This document shows, piece by piece, positions 1 to 6,085 of a stretch of DNA of 8,890 bases (its first letter is position 1; each line of letters begins with the position of its first letter). The notes beneath the pieces were generated by a model. The model was not told the origin of the DNA. It ran no database searches and saw only the letters and a list, made by a program, of their open reading frames with translations. The DNA is from JBCDAP01 sp038747915 (GTDB lineage: Bacteria > Planctomycetota > Phycisphaerae > Phycisphaerales > UBA1924), in contig JBCDJJ010000109.1 in the NCBI GenBank assembly GCA_038747915.1, forward strand, positions 1 to 8,890, read 5' to 3'. The position numbers and the translations under genes are program-made.

Positions 1-1705
1 CACCCATCCCGCCCATGCCACCCATCGGGTCGCCGCCGGGGCCGCCCGCGGGGGCCTCTTCTTCTTCGGGGATCTCGGTGATCAGGCAGTCAGCGGTCAG
101 CAGCACGGTCGACACGCTCGACGCGTTCTGCAGCGCGGTCCGGTCGACCTTCGCGGGGGTGAGCACGCCGTCCTTGATCAGGTCGCCGAACTGGCCGGAC
201 AGCGCATTGAAGCCGAAGTTGTCCTCCGCGTCGCCGCCCTCCGCGACCTTGGCCACCACCACCCGGCCCTTGAACCCGGCGTTGTCCGCGATGGTCTCGA
301 GCGGCAGGCTCAGCGCCCGGCGGACGAGCTCGAGGCCCGAGGCCAGGTCGTACCGCACCTGACCAACATCCTCAGCCGTCACATCGCTCTTCTTGCCGAA
401 GACAGCCTTCCAGTCCTTGTTCTTCTCGATGGCCGCCCGGGCGCGGATGAAGCTGGTCGCCCCACCGGGCACGATGCCCTCTTCGATCGCGGCTCGAGTC
501 GCGTGCAACGCATCCTCGACGCGGGCTTTCTTCTCCTTGAGCTCGGCCTCGGAACCGGCACCGACGTTGATCTGCGCGACACCGCCCGAGAGCTTCGCGA
601 GGCGCTCCTGCAGCTTCTCGCGGTCGTAATCGCTCGTCGACCGCTCGACCTCGCTCCGGATCTGCTCGCACCGCGACTGGATGTCCTTGGTCGCACCTGC
701 GCCCTCGAGGATGAGCGTGTTGTCCGAGGAGATCTCGACCTTCTTCGCGACGCCGAGGTCCGCGAGCTTCACTTGATCGAGCTCGATGCCCAGGTCCTTC
801 ATGATCGGCTTGCCACCCGTCATGATCGCGATGTCCTCGAGCATGGCCTTGCGGCGGTCGCCGTAGCCCGGCGCCTTGACCGCTGCGACCTGGAGCGTGC
901 CGCGGAGCTTGTTGATCACGAGGGTGCTCAGGGCCTCGCCCGTGACATCCTCAGCGACGATCAGCAGCGGCTTCTTGCTCTCCATCACCTTCTCGAGCAG
1001 CGGCACGAGCTTGGCGATGCTCTCGATCTTGTCCTCGTGCACCAGCACCAGGCACTTGTCGAGCTCGACGGTCATCTCGTCAGGATTCGTCACGAAGTTC
1101 GGCGAGAGGAACCCGCGGTCGAACTGCATGCCCTCCACCACCTCGATCTCGGTGTCGAGGCTCTTGCCCTCCTCCACCGTGATGACGCCGTCGTTGCCGA
1201 CATTGTCGAACGCGTCCGCCAGGATCTTGCCGATCTCGGGGTCGTTGTTGGCGGAGATCGTCGCGACCGCCTGGATGTCCTTCTTGCCGTTGACATCGGT
1301 CGCCCGCTTCTGGATGTCCTTGGTGACGATCTCGACACCCTGCTTCATGCCGCGGACCAGGGCATTCGCGTCGACGCCCGCAGCGATGAACCGCAGACCC
1401 TCGGAGAACAACGCCTCGGCGAGCACCGTGGCAGTCGTCGTGCCGTCGCCCGCAGCGTCGGACGTCTTGCTGGCCGCTTCCTTCACCAGTTGGGCGCCCA
1501 TGTTCTCGGTTTTGTCGCGGAGCTCGATCTCCTCCGCGACCGTCACGCCATCCTTGGTGACCGTCGGGCCGCCCCAGCTCTTGTCGATCACACCGTTGCG
1601 GCCGCGGGGGCCGAGGGTGACTTTCACAGCACGTGCGAGCTTCTGCACGCCGGTGAGGAGCGATTGGCGGGCGTCGAGTTCGAACGTCAGGGCTTTGGCT
1701 GGCAT
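1..1705 (-). CDS. groEL: GroEL (Hsp60) chaperonin, C-terminal end cut by window edge
   Basis: 60-kDa chaperonin, the ATP-driven folding chamber of the cytoplasm. I read 568 uninterrupted codons from ATG (MPAKALTFEL) down to the window edge. Family landmarks are in order: the nucleotide-binding TLGPRGRN (30-37) and GDGTTTATVL (86-95, with Asp87), the apical domain with GMQFDRGFLSP (192-202) and KAPGYGDRRKAML (277-289), VEDALHATRAA with catalytic Asp398, EGIVPGG (409-415), DNFGFNA (495-501) and an acidic EIPEEEE stretch leading into a GGM tail (from about 554). Apical substrate-contact positions look mostly conserved, though the Tyr of E. coli SPYF is Asn here (SPNF). Compared with E. coli there is an insertion of about 20 residues around 428-453, so the protein is longer than the usual 540-550. 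The start is supported by GGAG 9 nt upstream. No groES is seen on the upstream side within the window. Planctomycetes often have several groEL copies, so this need not be the main one. Confidence 0.98.
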   Translation of the reverse strand, partial: MPAKALTFELDARQSLLTGVQKLARAVKVTLGPRGRNGVIDKSWGGPTVTKDGVTVAEEIELRDKTENMGAQLVKEAASKTSDAAGDGTTTATVLAEALFSEGLRFIAAGVDANALVRGMKQGVEIVTKDIQKRATDVNGKKDIQAVATISANNDPEIGKILADAFDNVGNDGVITVEEGKSLDTEIEVVEGMQFDRGFLSPNFVTNPDEMTVELDKCLVLVHEDKIESIAKLVPLLEKVMESKKPLLIVAEDVTGEALSTLVINKLRGTLQVAAVKAPGYGDRRKAMLEDIAIMTGGKPIMKDLGIELDQVKLADLGVAKKVEISSDNTLILEGAGATKDIQSRCEQIRSEVERSTSDYDREKLQERLAKLSGGVAQINVGAGSEAELKEKKARVEDALHATRAAIEEGIVPGGATSFIRARAAIEKNKDWKAVFGKKSDVTAEDVGQVRYDLASGLELVRRALSLPLETIADNAGFKGRVVVAKVAEGGDAEDNFGFNALSGQFGDLIKDGVLTPAKVDRTALQNASSVSTVLLTADCLITEIPEEEEAPAGGPGGDPMGGMGGMG

Positions 1706-1714
1706 GGGCGGGGG

Positions 1715-1718
1715 CTCC
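1715..1718 (-). promoter_or_regulatory. Shine-Dalgarno GGAG of groEL
   Basis: The minus strand reads GGAG with 9 nt before the groEL ATG, a normal ribosome-binding distance. It fixes the start at 1705. It is worth recording because most other genes here lack such a site. Confidence 0.7.
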
Positions 1719-1874
1719 GTGGCAAGGATTCGTCGTTGGGGCCGCACGGCACAGGTGGCACGATCGCCGCGCGGGAAGGAGCACAGGGCAAGGGAGATGC
1801 CAACACACCGGCACCGGCCGCGCGGAGGCGACGGGGTGGCGGCATGACACGGCCGCCGCGCGGGCCCAAGCAAC

Positions 1875-1889
1875 CTGCCACCTTGGCAG
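1875..1889 (-). terminator. Short perfect hairpin right after the methyltransferase stop
   Basis: On the minus strand CTGCCA-AGG-TGGCAG forms a perfect 6-bp stem with a 3-nt loop, beginning at the base next to the methyltransferase TGA. No T-run follows, so it is at best a weak or factor-assisted terminator. It could equally be an attenuator or mRNA 3'-end structure in the methyltransferase-groEL interval, or an operator for groEL. It is not a CIRCE element, since neither TTAGCACTC nor its 9-nt-spaced mate is present. Confidence 0.35.
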
Positions 1890-2537
1890 TCAGACACCGG
1901 AGGGGCGGTACATAGCGACGGTCGCGTCGTGGGCGCCCATGTAGTCGTGGCGAATGAGCACGGTCGGCGTGCGCCCGAGGGCCCAGGTCAGGACCGCTGC
2001 CGGGTCATAGGGCACCGCGGGCTTGGTCTGGGCACTGGTTCGCCCGCCCCGCGCGGAGAGAAAGTTGAAGGCCACACCGTGGCGGGCGACCGCCCAGGCG
2101 GCTTCGACACACCGGAGGGCATCCGCCATCTCCATGGCGTTGAGCGAGCCGCTGAAGAGGGCGATGTCGATCGGGCGTGTCCCGGCAACCCGTTCGAAGA
2201 CACCGGGATCCGCCGAGAAATCCGCGACGACATGCTCGGTCCGAGGTAAGTGGCGCCGCTCGGCCTCCGCCGCAAGCTCGGGCACACCCTCGAGGGCGAT
2301 GATCCGCTCGGGCTCGATCCGCGCCGCTGCGAGGTACGCCGAGAGATCGCTCAGCCCCGCCCCGACATCGAGAACGGTCCGTCCACCAAGGGGCATCACC
2401 TCGCTCAGCACACGGAACCGCGTCTGCTGTTTCTCTTCGCTCGCCCACAGCGTCGCCTTGAACGTCGCCCCGTGCTCGCGAACCGCCGCCCGGTAGGGGG
2501 CCAGCGTGTCGGGGGGCTGGTTCGGGTCCTCGGCCAC
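1890..2537 (-). CDS. Class I SAM-dependent methyltransferase, substrate unknown
   Basis: 215-residue soluble protein with a Rossmann-type SAM-binding fold. Motif I is TVLDVGAGL (54-62). The acidic end of strand 2 is IIALEG (79-84, Glu83 likely contacting the ribose), then VVADF (103-107) and the motif IV-like strand IDIALFSGSLN (123-133). The C-terminus has a conserved-looking RHDYMGAHDATVAMY stretch (196-210). The N-terminal 45 residues are probably a lid helix. I cannot name the substrate. It starts with GTG; no Shine-Dalgarno is visible and the next in-frame Met (48) would cut into the SAM fold. A TAGTCT hexamer ends 6 nt before the GTG, suggesting a leaderless mRNA. It is divergent from ispD and lies 184 bp upstream of groEL on the same strand. 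Cotranscription with groEL is possible, but a hairpin sits between them. Confidence 0.85.
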   Translation of the reverse strand: MAEDPNQPPDTLAPYRAAVREHGATFKATLWASEEKQQTRFRVLSEVMPLGGRTVLDVGAGLSDLSAYLAAARIEPERIIALEGVPELAAEAERRHLPRTEHVVADFSADPGVFERVAGTRPIDIALFSGSLNAMEMADALRCVEAAWAVARHGVAFNFLSARGGRTSAQTKPAVPYDPAAVLTWALGRTPTVLIRHDYMGAHDATVAMYRPSGV

Positions 2538-2543
2538 TCGATC

Positions 2544-2549
2544 AGACTA
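2544..2549 (-). promoter_or_regulatory. Putative -10 element of the methyltransferase
   Basis: The minus strand reads TAGTCT, then exactly 6 nt, then the GTG start. A -10 hexamer spans -12 to -7, so the G of GTG would be +1. No good -35 is visible. It matches TANNNT at its three most conserved positions only, so the case rests on the repeated spacing seen at other genes in the window. Confidence 0.4.
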
Positions 2550-2564
2550 GCTTCCCGATGGCCC

Positions 2565-2593
2565 TTGACCGGCGCCACTCGACCCTCCACCCT
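2565..2593 (+). promoter_or_regulatory. Putative ispD promoter, TTGACC-17-CACCCT
   Basis: TTGACC (2565-2570) matches five of six bases of the -35 consensus. A 17-nt spacer, the optimum for sigma-70 type promoters, leads to CACCCT (2588-2593), which keeps the key A and final T of the -10. Six nt later comes the ATG at 2600, so transcription would start on the start codon itself. This supports 2600 rather than the in-frame ATG at 2558, which would lie upstream of the -35. Confidence 0.5.
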
Positions 2594-2599
2594 CTGACC

Positions 2600-3382
2600 A
2601 TGCACATCAGCGTCATCATTCCCGCAGCGGGCGGCTCGACGCGGTTCGGCGACCGCGACAAGCTCGCCGAGGATCTCCGCGGCCGCCCGGTGCTCAACCG
2701 CACCGTCGAACTCTTCGCCAAACGCGACGAGTTCCAGTCGATCGTCGTCGCAGGACCGAATGACCCAGCGACCTTCGATGCCTTCAAGTTCCGCTTCGGC
2801 GACACCCTCGGCCTGCTCGGCGCCACCGTCTGCCGCGGGGGCACAGGCGAGCGCCACAAAACCGTGCGGGCAGCCCTCGAGCACGTGCCCGATGAAACCA
2901 CACACATCGCGGTACACGACGGCGCGCGACCCTGCACGCCGCGCGAGGTGGTCGACCGCGTGCTCGACGCGATTCACCAGTTCGACGCGGTCATCCCCGC
3001 GATCCCGGTGACCGACACGCTCAAACAGCTCAGCGAGGATGACGTCGCGGGCGAAGTCGACCCGCTCGACGCGATCCTGGGCGATGCCGGCAAGACCAAC
3101 GCCGGCTTCCAGTCGGTGCAGGCCACGGTGCCGCGCGATCGGCTCGTGGCGGTCCAGACACCACAGGTGTTCGAGGCGTCGCTGCTGCGGCGGGCGTACG
3201 AGCAGGACGATCTATCGAGCACAGATGATGCCGGCCTGATCGAGCGGCTCGGAGAACGAGTGGTGGTCGTCGACGGCGATCCGCGGAACCTGAAGATCAC
3301 CACGCCGATGGACCTGGTGATCGCACGAGCGATCCTCGACGAGCGGGGCGAGGCGGCGAAGGCCGCCCGCGCGATGCTGTAA
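2600..3382 (+). CDS. ispD: 2-C-methyl-D-erythritol 4-phosphate cytidylyltransferase (IspD)
   Basis: Third enzyme of the MEP (non-mevalonate) isoprenoid pathway; it joins CTP and 2-C-methyl-D-erythritol 4-phosphate to give CDP-ME and pyrophosphate. The 260 residues show the nucleotidyltransferase start IIPAAGGSTRFG (6-17), with Arg15 and Lys21 in the places of the catalytic Arg20 and Lys27 of E. coli, then GGTGERHKTV (80-89), VHDGARPC (105-112), VTDTLKQ (137-143), Arg179 before VQTPQVFE (185-192) and NLKITTPMDL (230-239) with Lys232. The last two match E. coli Arg157 and Lys213. A lineage-specific insertion of about 20 residues lies around 145-172. I chose ATG 2600 because the IspD fold begins at once. 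An in-frame ATG at 2558 would add 14 residues not typical of IspD. No ispF follows; the next gene is an unrelated prepilin-like gene 9 nt on. Confidence 0.93.
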   Translation: MHISVIIPAAGGSTRFGDRDKLAEDLRGRPVLNRTVELFAKRDEFQSIVVAGPNDPATFDAFKFRFGDTLGLLGATVCRGGTGERHKTVRAALEHVPDETTHIAVHDGARPCTPREVVDRVLDAIHQFDAVIPAIPVTDTLKQLSEDDVAGEVDPLDAILGDAGKTNAGFQSVQATVPRDRLVAVQTPQVFEASLLRRAYEQDDLSSTDDAGLIERLGERVVVVDGDPRNLKITTPMDLVIARAILDERGEAAKAARAML

Positions 3383-3385
3383 AAT
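3380..3385 (+). promoter_or_regulatory. Putative -10 TAAAAT of the prepilin-like gene, overlapping the ispD stop
   Basis: TAAAAT matches five of six bases of TATAAT and ends exactly 6 nt before the ATG at 3392, the leaderless spacing seen elsewhere in the window. Its first three bases are the ispD TAA stop codon. No recognisable -35 lies 16-18 nt upstream. Its presence suggests the prepilin-like gene can be transcribed apart from ispD. Confidence 0.45.
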
Positions 3386-3391
3386 CGCGGC

Positions 3392-4414
3392 ATGGCACAG
3401 GGACACCCACTGCGTCGCCCAACGGCGTTCACACTGATCGAACTTCTTGTGGTGGTGGCGGTGATTGCACTGCTCATGGGGCTTGTGCTACCCGCGATGA
3501 ACACCGCCCGACGCTCAGCCGCCGACCTCCAGAGCCGGTCCAACCTCCGACAGCTCGGCATCATGTTCACGACGTATGCCGAGGACTACGGCTTCTACCC
3601 GGCTGCAAATGATCCGGTGATCCCACCGGATACAGACCCACAGTTTCTTGATGCAAACGGGGAGCACAACCCCGTCTCGCTCTGGAACGGCCGAGGCTTC
3701 CGTGACTTCCTCGGGCCGTACGCGTCGGACCAGTACCCCTCGACCGCGCAGATCAACCGCTTCGATACCGCCGGTATCCGCCCGCTCGGCGGCGAGGTCG
3801 ACTCCGTCTTCGCCTCGCCGCTCGACACGACCGAGACAACCGGGCTCGGCACCATTGTCGACCGCACGACCTACGCATACTCCATGTCGTTCTATTACTC
3901 GCCCGCGCAGATCGATGCGCTCGATGATCGCGATCGGCGCGACACGGACAGCCTCTTCGACGTGTTCTGGTACCAAGTCGGGCCGAGCGCAACCCGCGAT
4001 GTGAGCCGCTTGGTCGACCGCTGGATTAGCGTGGCTATCCCGGGATGGTCTGGTGCTAGTGCGAGCGATACAGAGTGGACGGAGGACCCCTACCCCTCGC
4101 CGAGTGTGACTCGGTACCGCTCGACACGAGGGCAAACGCTCGCGAGTGTCGCGCACCCGTCGCGTAAAGTGCTCTCGGGGGAGTGGGATGCGTGGCTCGA
4201 GCCGAACGTGCTCACCCAAGAAGAAGAAGACAATTTTCAGTCTGGGTGGTGGATCGCGCGCGGCGCCCGCAACTTCGTCTTCCCCGACGGCCACGCCGCC
4301 CGCGTGCACGCCGACGACATGCGCCTCAGCCACGACGGCACCACGGCCCCGAACCTCACCGTCGGCGGCGTACGCGGGCGTGACGTCGGGCTGAGAGAAC
4401 CCGACGACGAGTAA
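3392..4414 (+). CDS. Prepilin-type N-terminal cleavage/methylation domain protein (H-X9-DG-like)
   Basis: 340-residue pseudopilin-like protein, probably exported through a type II secretion or type IV pilus-like machine. A short basic leader (MAQGHPLRRPTA) precedes the class III signal FTLIELLVVVAVIALLMGLV (13-32). Prepilin peptidase should cut at Ala12/Phe13, leaving Glu17 as Glu5 of the mature protein. The hydrophobic helix also anchors it in the membrane. Residues 33-70 form the alpha-helical spine (SNLRQLGIMFTTYAEDYGFYP). Near the C-terminus NFVFPDGHA (294-302) is the typical 'aDGHV' end of planctomycete prepilin-like proteins. Two usual features are altered: the His ten residues before the Asp of DG is Ala289, and the usual Cys of the 'F-x-CP-x-D' segment is Ser (FASPLD, 140-145). 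The mature protein has no cysteine. Planctomycetes carry many paralogues whose individual roles are unknown. Start: only 9 nt after the ispD stop, no Shine-Dalgarno. Confidence 0.9.
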   Translation: MAQGHPLRRPTAFTLIELLVVVAVIALLMGLVLPAMNTARRSAADLQSRSNLRQLGIMFTTYAEDYGFYPAANDPVIPPDTDPQFLDANGEHNPVSLWNGRGFRDFLGPYASDQYPSTAQINRFDTAGIRPLGGEVDSVFASPLDTTETTGLGTIVDRTTYAYSMSFYYSPAQIDALDDRDRRDTDSLFDVFWYQVGPSATRDVSRLVDRWISVAIPGWSGASASDTEWTEDPYPSPSVTRYRSTRGQTLASVAHPSRKVLSGEWDAWLEPNVLTQEEEDNFQSGWWIARGARNFVFPDGHAARVHADDMRLSHDGTTAPNLTVGGVRGRDVGLREPDDE

Positions 4415-4607
4415 GCCATATCCGGTGGATGCCTCGTTCGGCGCGTGAACACAAACGCATGACAATTCGAGGGGGGAGTGAAGATATTCCGCAGCGATTT
4501 CTCCACGGTGATGCACCGCGCATGGAGAAGGCTGCACCATCTCCACCTCACCCACACAGCAACAGATATGGCAGGGTTGATGGCCTTCGGGCCGGTGCGG
4601 CCACGAC

Positions 4608-4647
4608 AAAAAAAGTGGCGGCGGCGCTATGGGCCGCGCCGCCGCAC
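4608..4647 (-). terminator. Intrinsic terminator of the MoxR gene
   Basis: On the minus strand a 10-bp all-G/C stem (GCGGCGGCGC, 4645-4636, with GCGCCGCCGC, 4627-4618) closes an 8-nt loop. After a short CAC it runs into seven Ts (4614-4608). It begins about 35 nt after the moxR stop. Polarity is clear: no T-run follows in the plus direction, so it does not obviously end the prepilin transcript. The rest of the convergent gap 4415-4682 shows only a small GGCC-TTCG-GGCC hairpin (4582-4593) and no credible gene. Confidence 0.85.
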
Positions 4648-4682
4648 ACAGGAGAGAGAGATGAGACAGAGGATAGGGGTCG

Positions 4683-5657
4683 TTACGCCGGGCTGGGCAC
4701 CCGGTGCGCGATCTCGGTGACGATGGCCTCGTGCTCGCGCGCTTGCGAGCCCGCGAGGAAGCGGTGCCCCACCACGCGGTGAGCCCAGACGTGTACCAGG
4801 TTGTCGGTGATGTCCTCGGGGATGCAATAGTCGCGGTCATCGAGCAGCGCGGTCGCACGAGCCGCCGCAGCGAGTGCGAGCGTGGCTCGCGGCGACGCAC
4901 CAACCGCGAGTTCCTCGTGCGCCCGCGTCGACTCGGCAAGCTCCACGATGTACCGCCGGAGGGTCTCGTCGAGCCGGACCGCGTCGGTCGCCCGCTGAAG
5001 CGCATCGATCTCCGCCGCGTTCAGCACCGGCTCGAGCTCGTGCAACGCGTAGTCCGACGGACGCTCAGCGAGCACCTGCATCTCGCGATCGCGCGAGGGG
5101 TAGCCGACGGCCAGGCGCATCAGGAACCGGTCGAGCTGGTTCTCGGGGAGCGGGTACGTGCCCTCGAAGGTCGCGGGGTTCTGCGTGGCGATCAGAAGGA
5201 ACGGCTGGGGCAGCTCGTGCTGCTGACCTTCGATCGATACCGTCCGCTCGCTCATCGCCTCGAGCAGGGCCGACTGGGTGCGCGGTGTGGTCCGGTTGAC
5301 CTCGTCGGCCAGCACCACATTCGCGAAGATCGGGCCCGTGCGGAAACGGAACTCGCCGCTCTGCCGGTCGAGGATCGACACGCCGAGCACATCCGCGGGC
5401 AGCAGATCCGGGGTGAGCTGAACGCGAGAAAAACTCACGCCGAGCGAACGCGCCAGAGCGGTCGCGAGCAGCGTCTTGCCGACACCCGGCACATCCTCGA
5501 TCAGCGCGTGCCCGCGGGCCAGCAGGCACGCCAGCAGGCGGTCGACCACATGGGACGGACCAAAGAACACACGGCTCACGTTCTCGCGCAGCCGCTCGAC
5601 GTGAGAGAGATCCGGGGGGCCGGAGCTGGTGACCGAGCGTGGAACGGGGGTCGGCAT
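4683..5657 (-). CDS. MoxR-family AAA+ ATPase
   Basis: 324-residue cytoplasmic MoxR-type AAA+ protein; family members act as chaperones or activators, often working with von Willebrand A-domain proteins. Visible in order: an N-terminal helix with ENVSRVFFG (25-33); Walker A DVPGVGKT (55-62, Lys61); LTPDLLPADVLG (81-92), typical of MoxR; FRTGPIFANVVLADEVNR (105-122) with Walker B Asp118-Glu119; LLEAMSERTVSIEG (131-144); sensor 1 ATQNP (157-161, Asn160); the ENQLDRF motif (172-178) with likely arginine finger Arg177; and sensor 2 GASPRA (253-258, Arg257) in the C-terminal lid. ATG 5657 gives the usual family length. The frame stays open to 5993, but the upstream stretch is Arg/Pro-rich and unlike MoxR. 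No clear Shine-Dalgarno. Unusually there is no DUF58 or vWA gene after it: a terminator follows directly, so this moxR stands alone. Confidence 0.93.
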   Translation of the reverse strand: MPTPVPRSVTSSGPPDLSHVERLRENVSRVFFGPSHVVDRLLACLLARGHALIEDVPGVGKTLLATALARSLGVSFSRVQLTPDLLPADVLGVSILDRQSGEFRFRTGPIFANVVLADEVNRTTPRTQSALLEAMSERTVSIEGQQHELPQPFLLIATQNPATFEGTYPLPENQLDRFLMRLAVGYPSRDREMQVLAERPSDYALHELEPVLNAAEIDALQRATDAVRLDETLRRYIVELAESTRAHEELAVGASPRATLALAAAARATALLDDRDYCIPEDITDNLVHVWAHRVVGHRFLAGSQAREHEAIVTEIAHRVPSPA

Positions 5658-6037
5658 GGGCGGCGATGCTCGGTGTGCGGTGTGCGGTTCGGCGCGATCG
5701 CTCGACGGCGCGAGCGATACATCGGTGCGCGATGGCAACGGGATCTCGCGGGCCGATGTGCGCACAGGGTACGTCCTCCCGAGCCGGGTGGCTGACCCGC
5801 CGGGGCGCCTCGAGCGAGCCTGGACAGGTGTCAGCCGGGATGTGGGTCCGAGCCTGCCCGGGTCAGCTCCCGGACACCCGTTATTCGGGAACGGGCCCCA
5901 CGGGGTTCGCGCACCGAACCGCCTGGCCCGAATCCGGTCCCATCGGAACCGAACTCGACGGGTGCCGTGGTACTCGCCAATGACGAGAACCACGATCGAA
6001 TATGCACCGTGCGTGCAGAAAGACGCCGATCCAGGTT

Positions 6038-6061
6038 CTCGCGGCGCGAGTACCCGGGTAC
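6038..6061. promoter_or_regulatory. Two abutting palindromes, candidate operator
   Basis: CTCGCG-G-CGCGAG (6038-6050) and the perfect 12-bp palindrome GTACCCGGGTAC (6050-6061) share base 6050. They lie just upstream of a TAGACT hexamer (6071-6076), where a -35 and spacer would be. That is a usual place for a dimeric repressor site. No known regulator consensus is recognised. Confidence 0.35.
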
Positions 6062-6070
6062 CCCGACAAA

Positions 6071-6076
6071 TAGACT
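6071..6076 (+). promoter_or_regulatory. Putative -10 TAGACT of the zinc-ribbon membrane protein gene
   Basis: TAGACT fits TANNNT and ends 9 nt before the ATG at 6086, which would give a leader of only 2-3 nt. There is no Shine-Dalgarno between it and the gene and no recognisable -35. Confidence 0.35.
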
Positions 6077-6085
6077 GCTGAACCT

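Larger units (their letters stand above)
5658..6085. other. Divergent 428-bp intergenic region with several inverted repeats
   Basis: No credible gene. It holds a TACCCT hexamer on the minus strand (5771-5766) that could be a moxR -10, giving a leader of about 100 nt. A perfect CGGGT-N5-ACCCG hairpin sits at 5785-5799. GCTGACCCG (5791-5799) and its exact reverse complement CGGGTCAGC (5859-5867) form a 9-bp inverted repeat 59 nt apart, and a third related copy, GTCAGCC, lies at 5830-5836. CCCGTT-N7-AACGGG lies at 5877-5895. Back-to-back palindromes at 6038-6061 are listed separately. The moxR frame stays open through much of the stretch, but its translation is Arg/Pro-rich and has no family resemblance. 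Confidence 0.6.

Noticed and set aside
1080..1850. 256-residue minus-strand frame overlapping the groEL start
   Set aside because: Out of frame with groEL, Arg/Pro/Gly-rich and without domains; groEL explains the region.
1861..1890. Sigma-54-like TGGCAGG...TTGCT on the minus strand upstream of groEL
   Set aside because: The GG and GC elements are too close; the invariant spacing is about 4 bp short.
503..1915. 470-residue plus-strand open frame across groEL
   Set aside because: It is antisense to an intact, unmistakable groEL and keeps open only because of G/C-rich codon bias; its His/Leu/Asp/Arg-rich translation is typical of such shadows.
4582..4593. GGCC-TTCG-GGCC hairpin as terminator of the prepilin-like gene
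   Set aside because: Stem of only 4 bp and no T-run after it; about 165 nt from the stop.
4478..4720. Small Arg-rich plus-strand frame after GGGGGGAG in the convergent gap
   Set aside because: Despite the purine-rich stretch before its GTG, it passes through the moxR terminator hairpin and into the moxR coding end, and its composition is that of a G/C-rich shadow.
3515..5005. 496-residue minus-strand frame across the prepilin-like gene and the convergent gap
   Set aside because: Runs through the moxR terminator and out of frame through the end of moxR, antisense to a recognisable prepilin gene; no family resemblance.
5658..5993. In-frame N-terminal extension of MoxR
   Set aside because: Open but Arg/Pro/Gly-rich, with none of the MoxR fold; ATG 5657 gives the normal family length.
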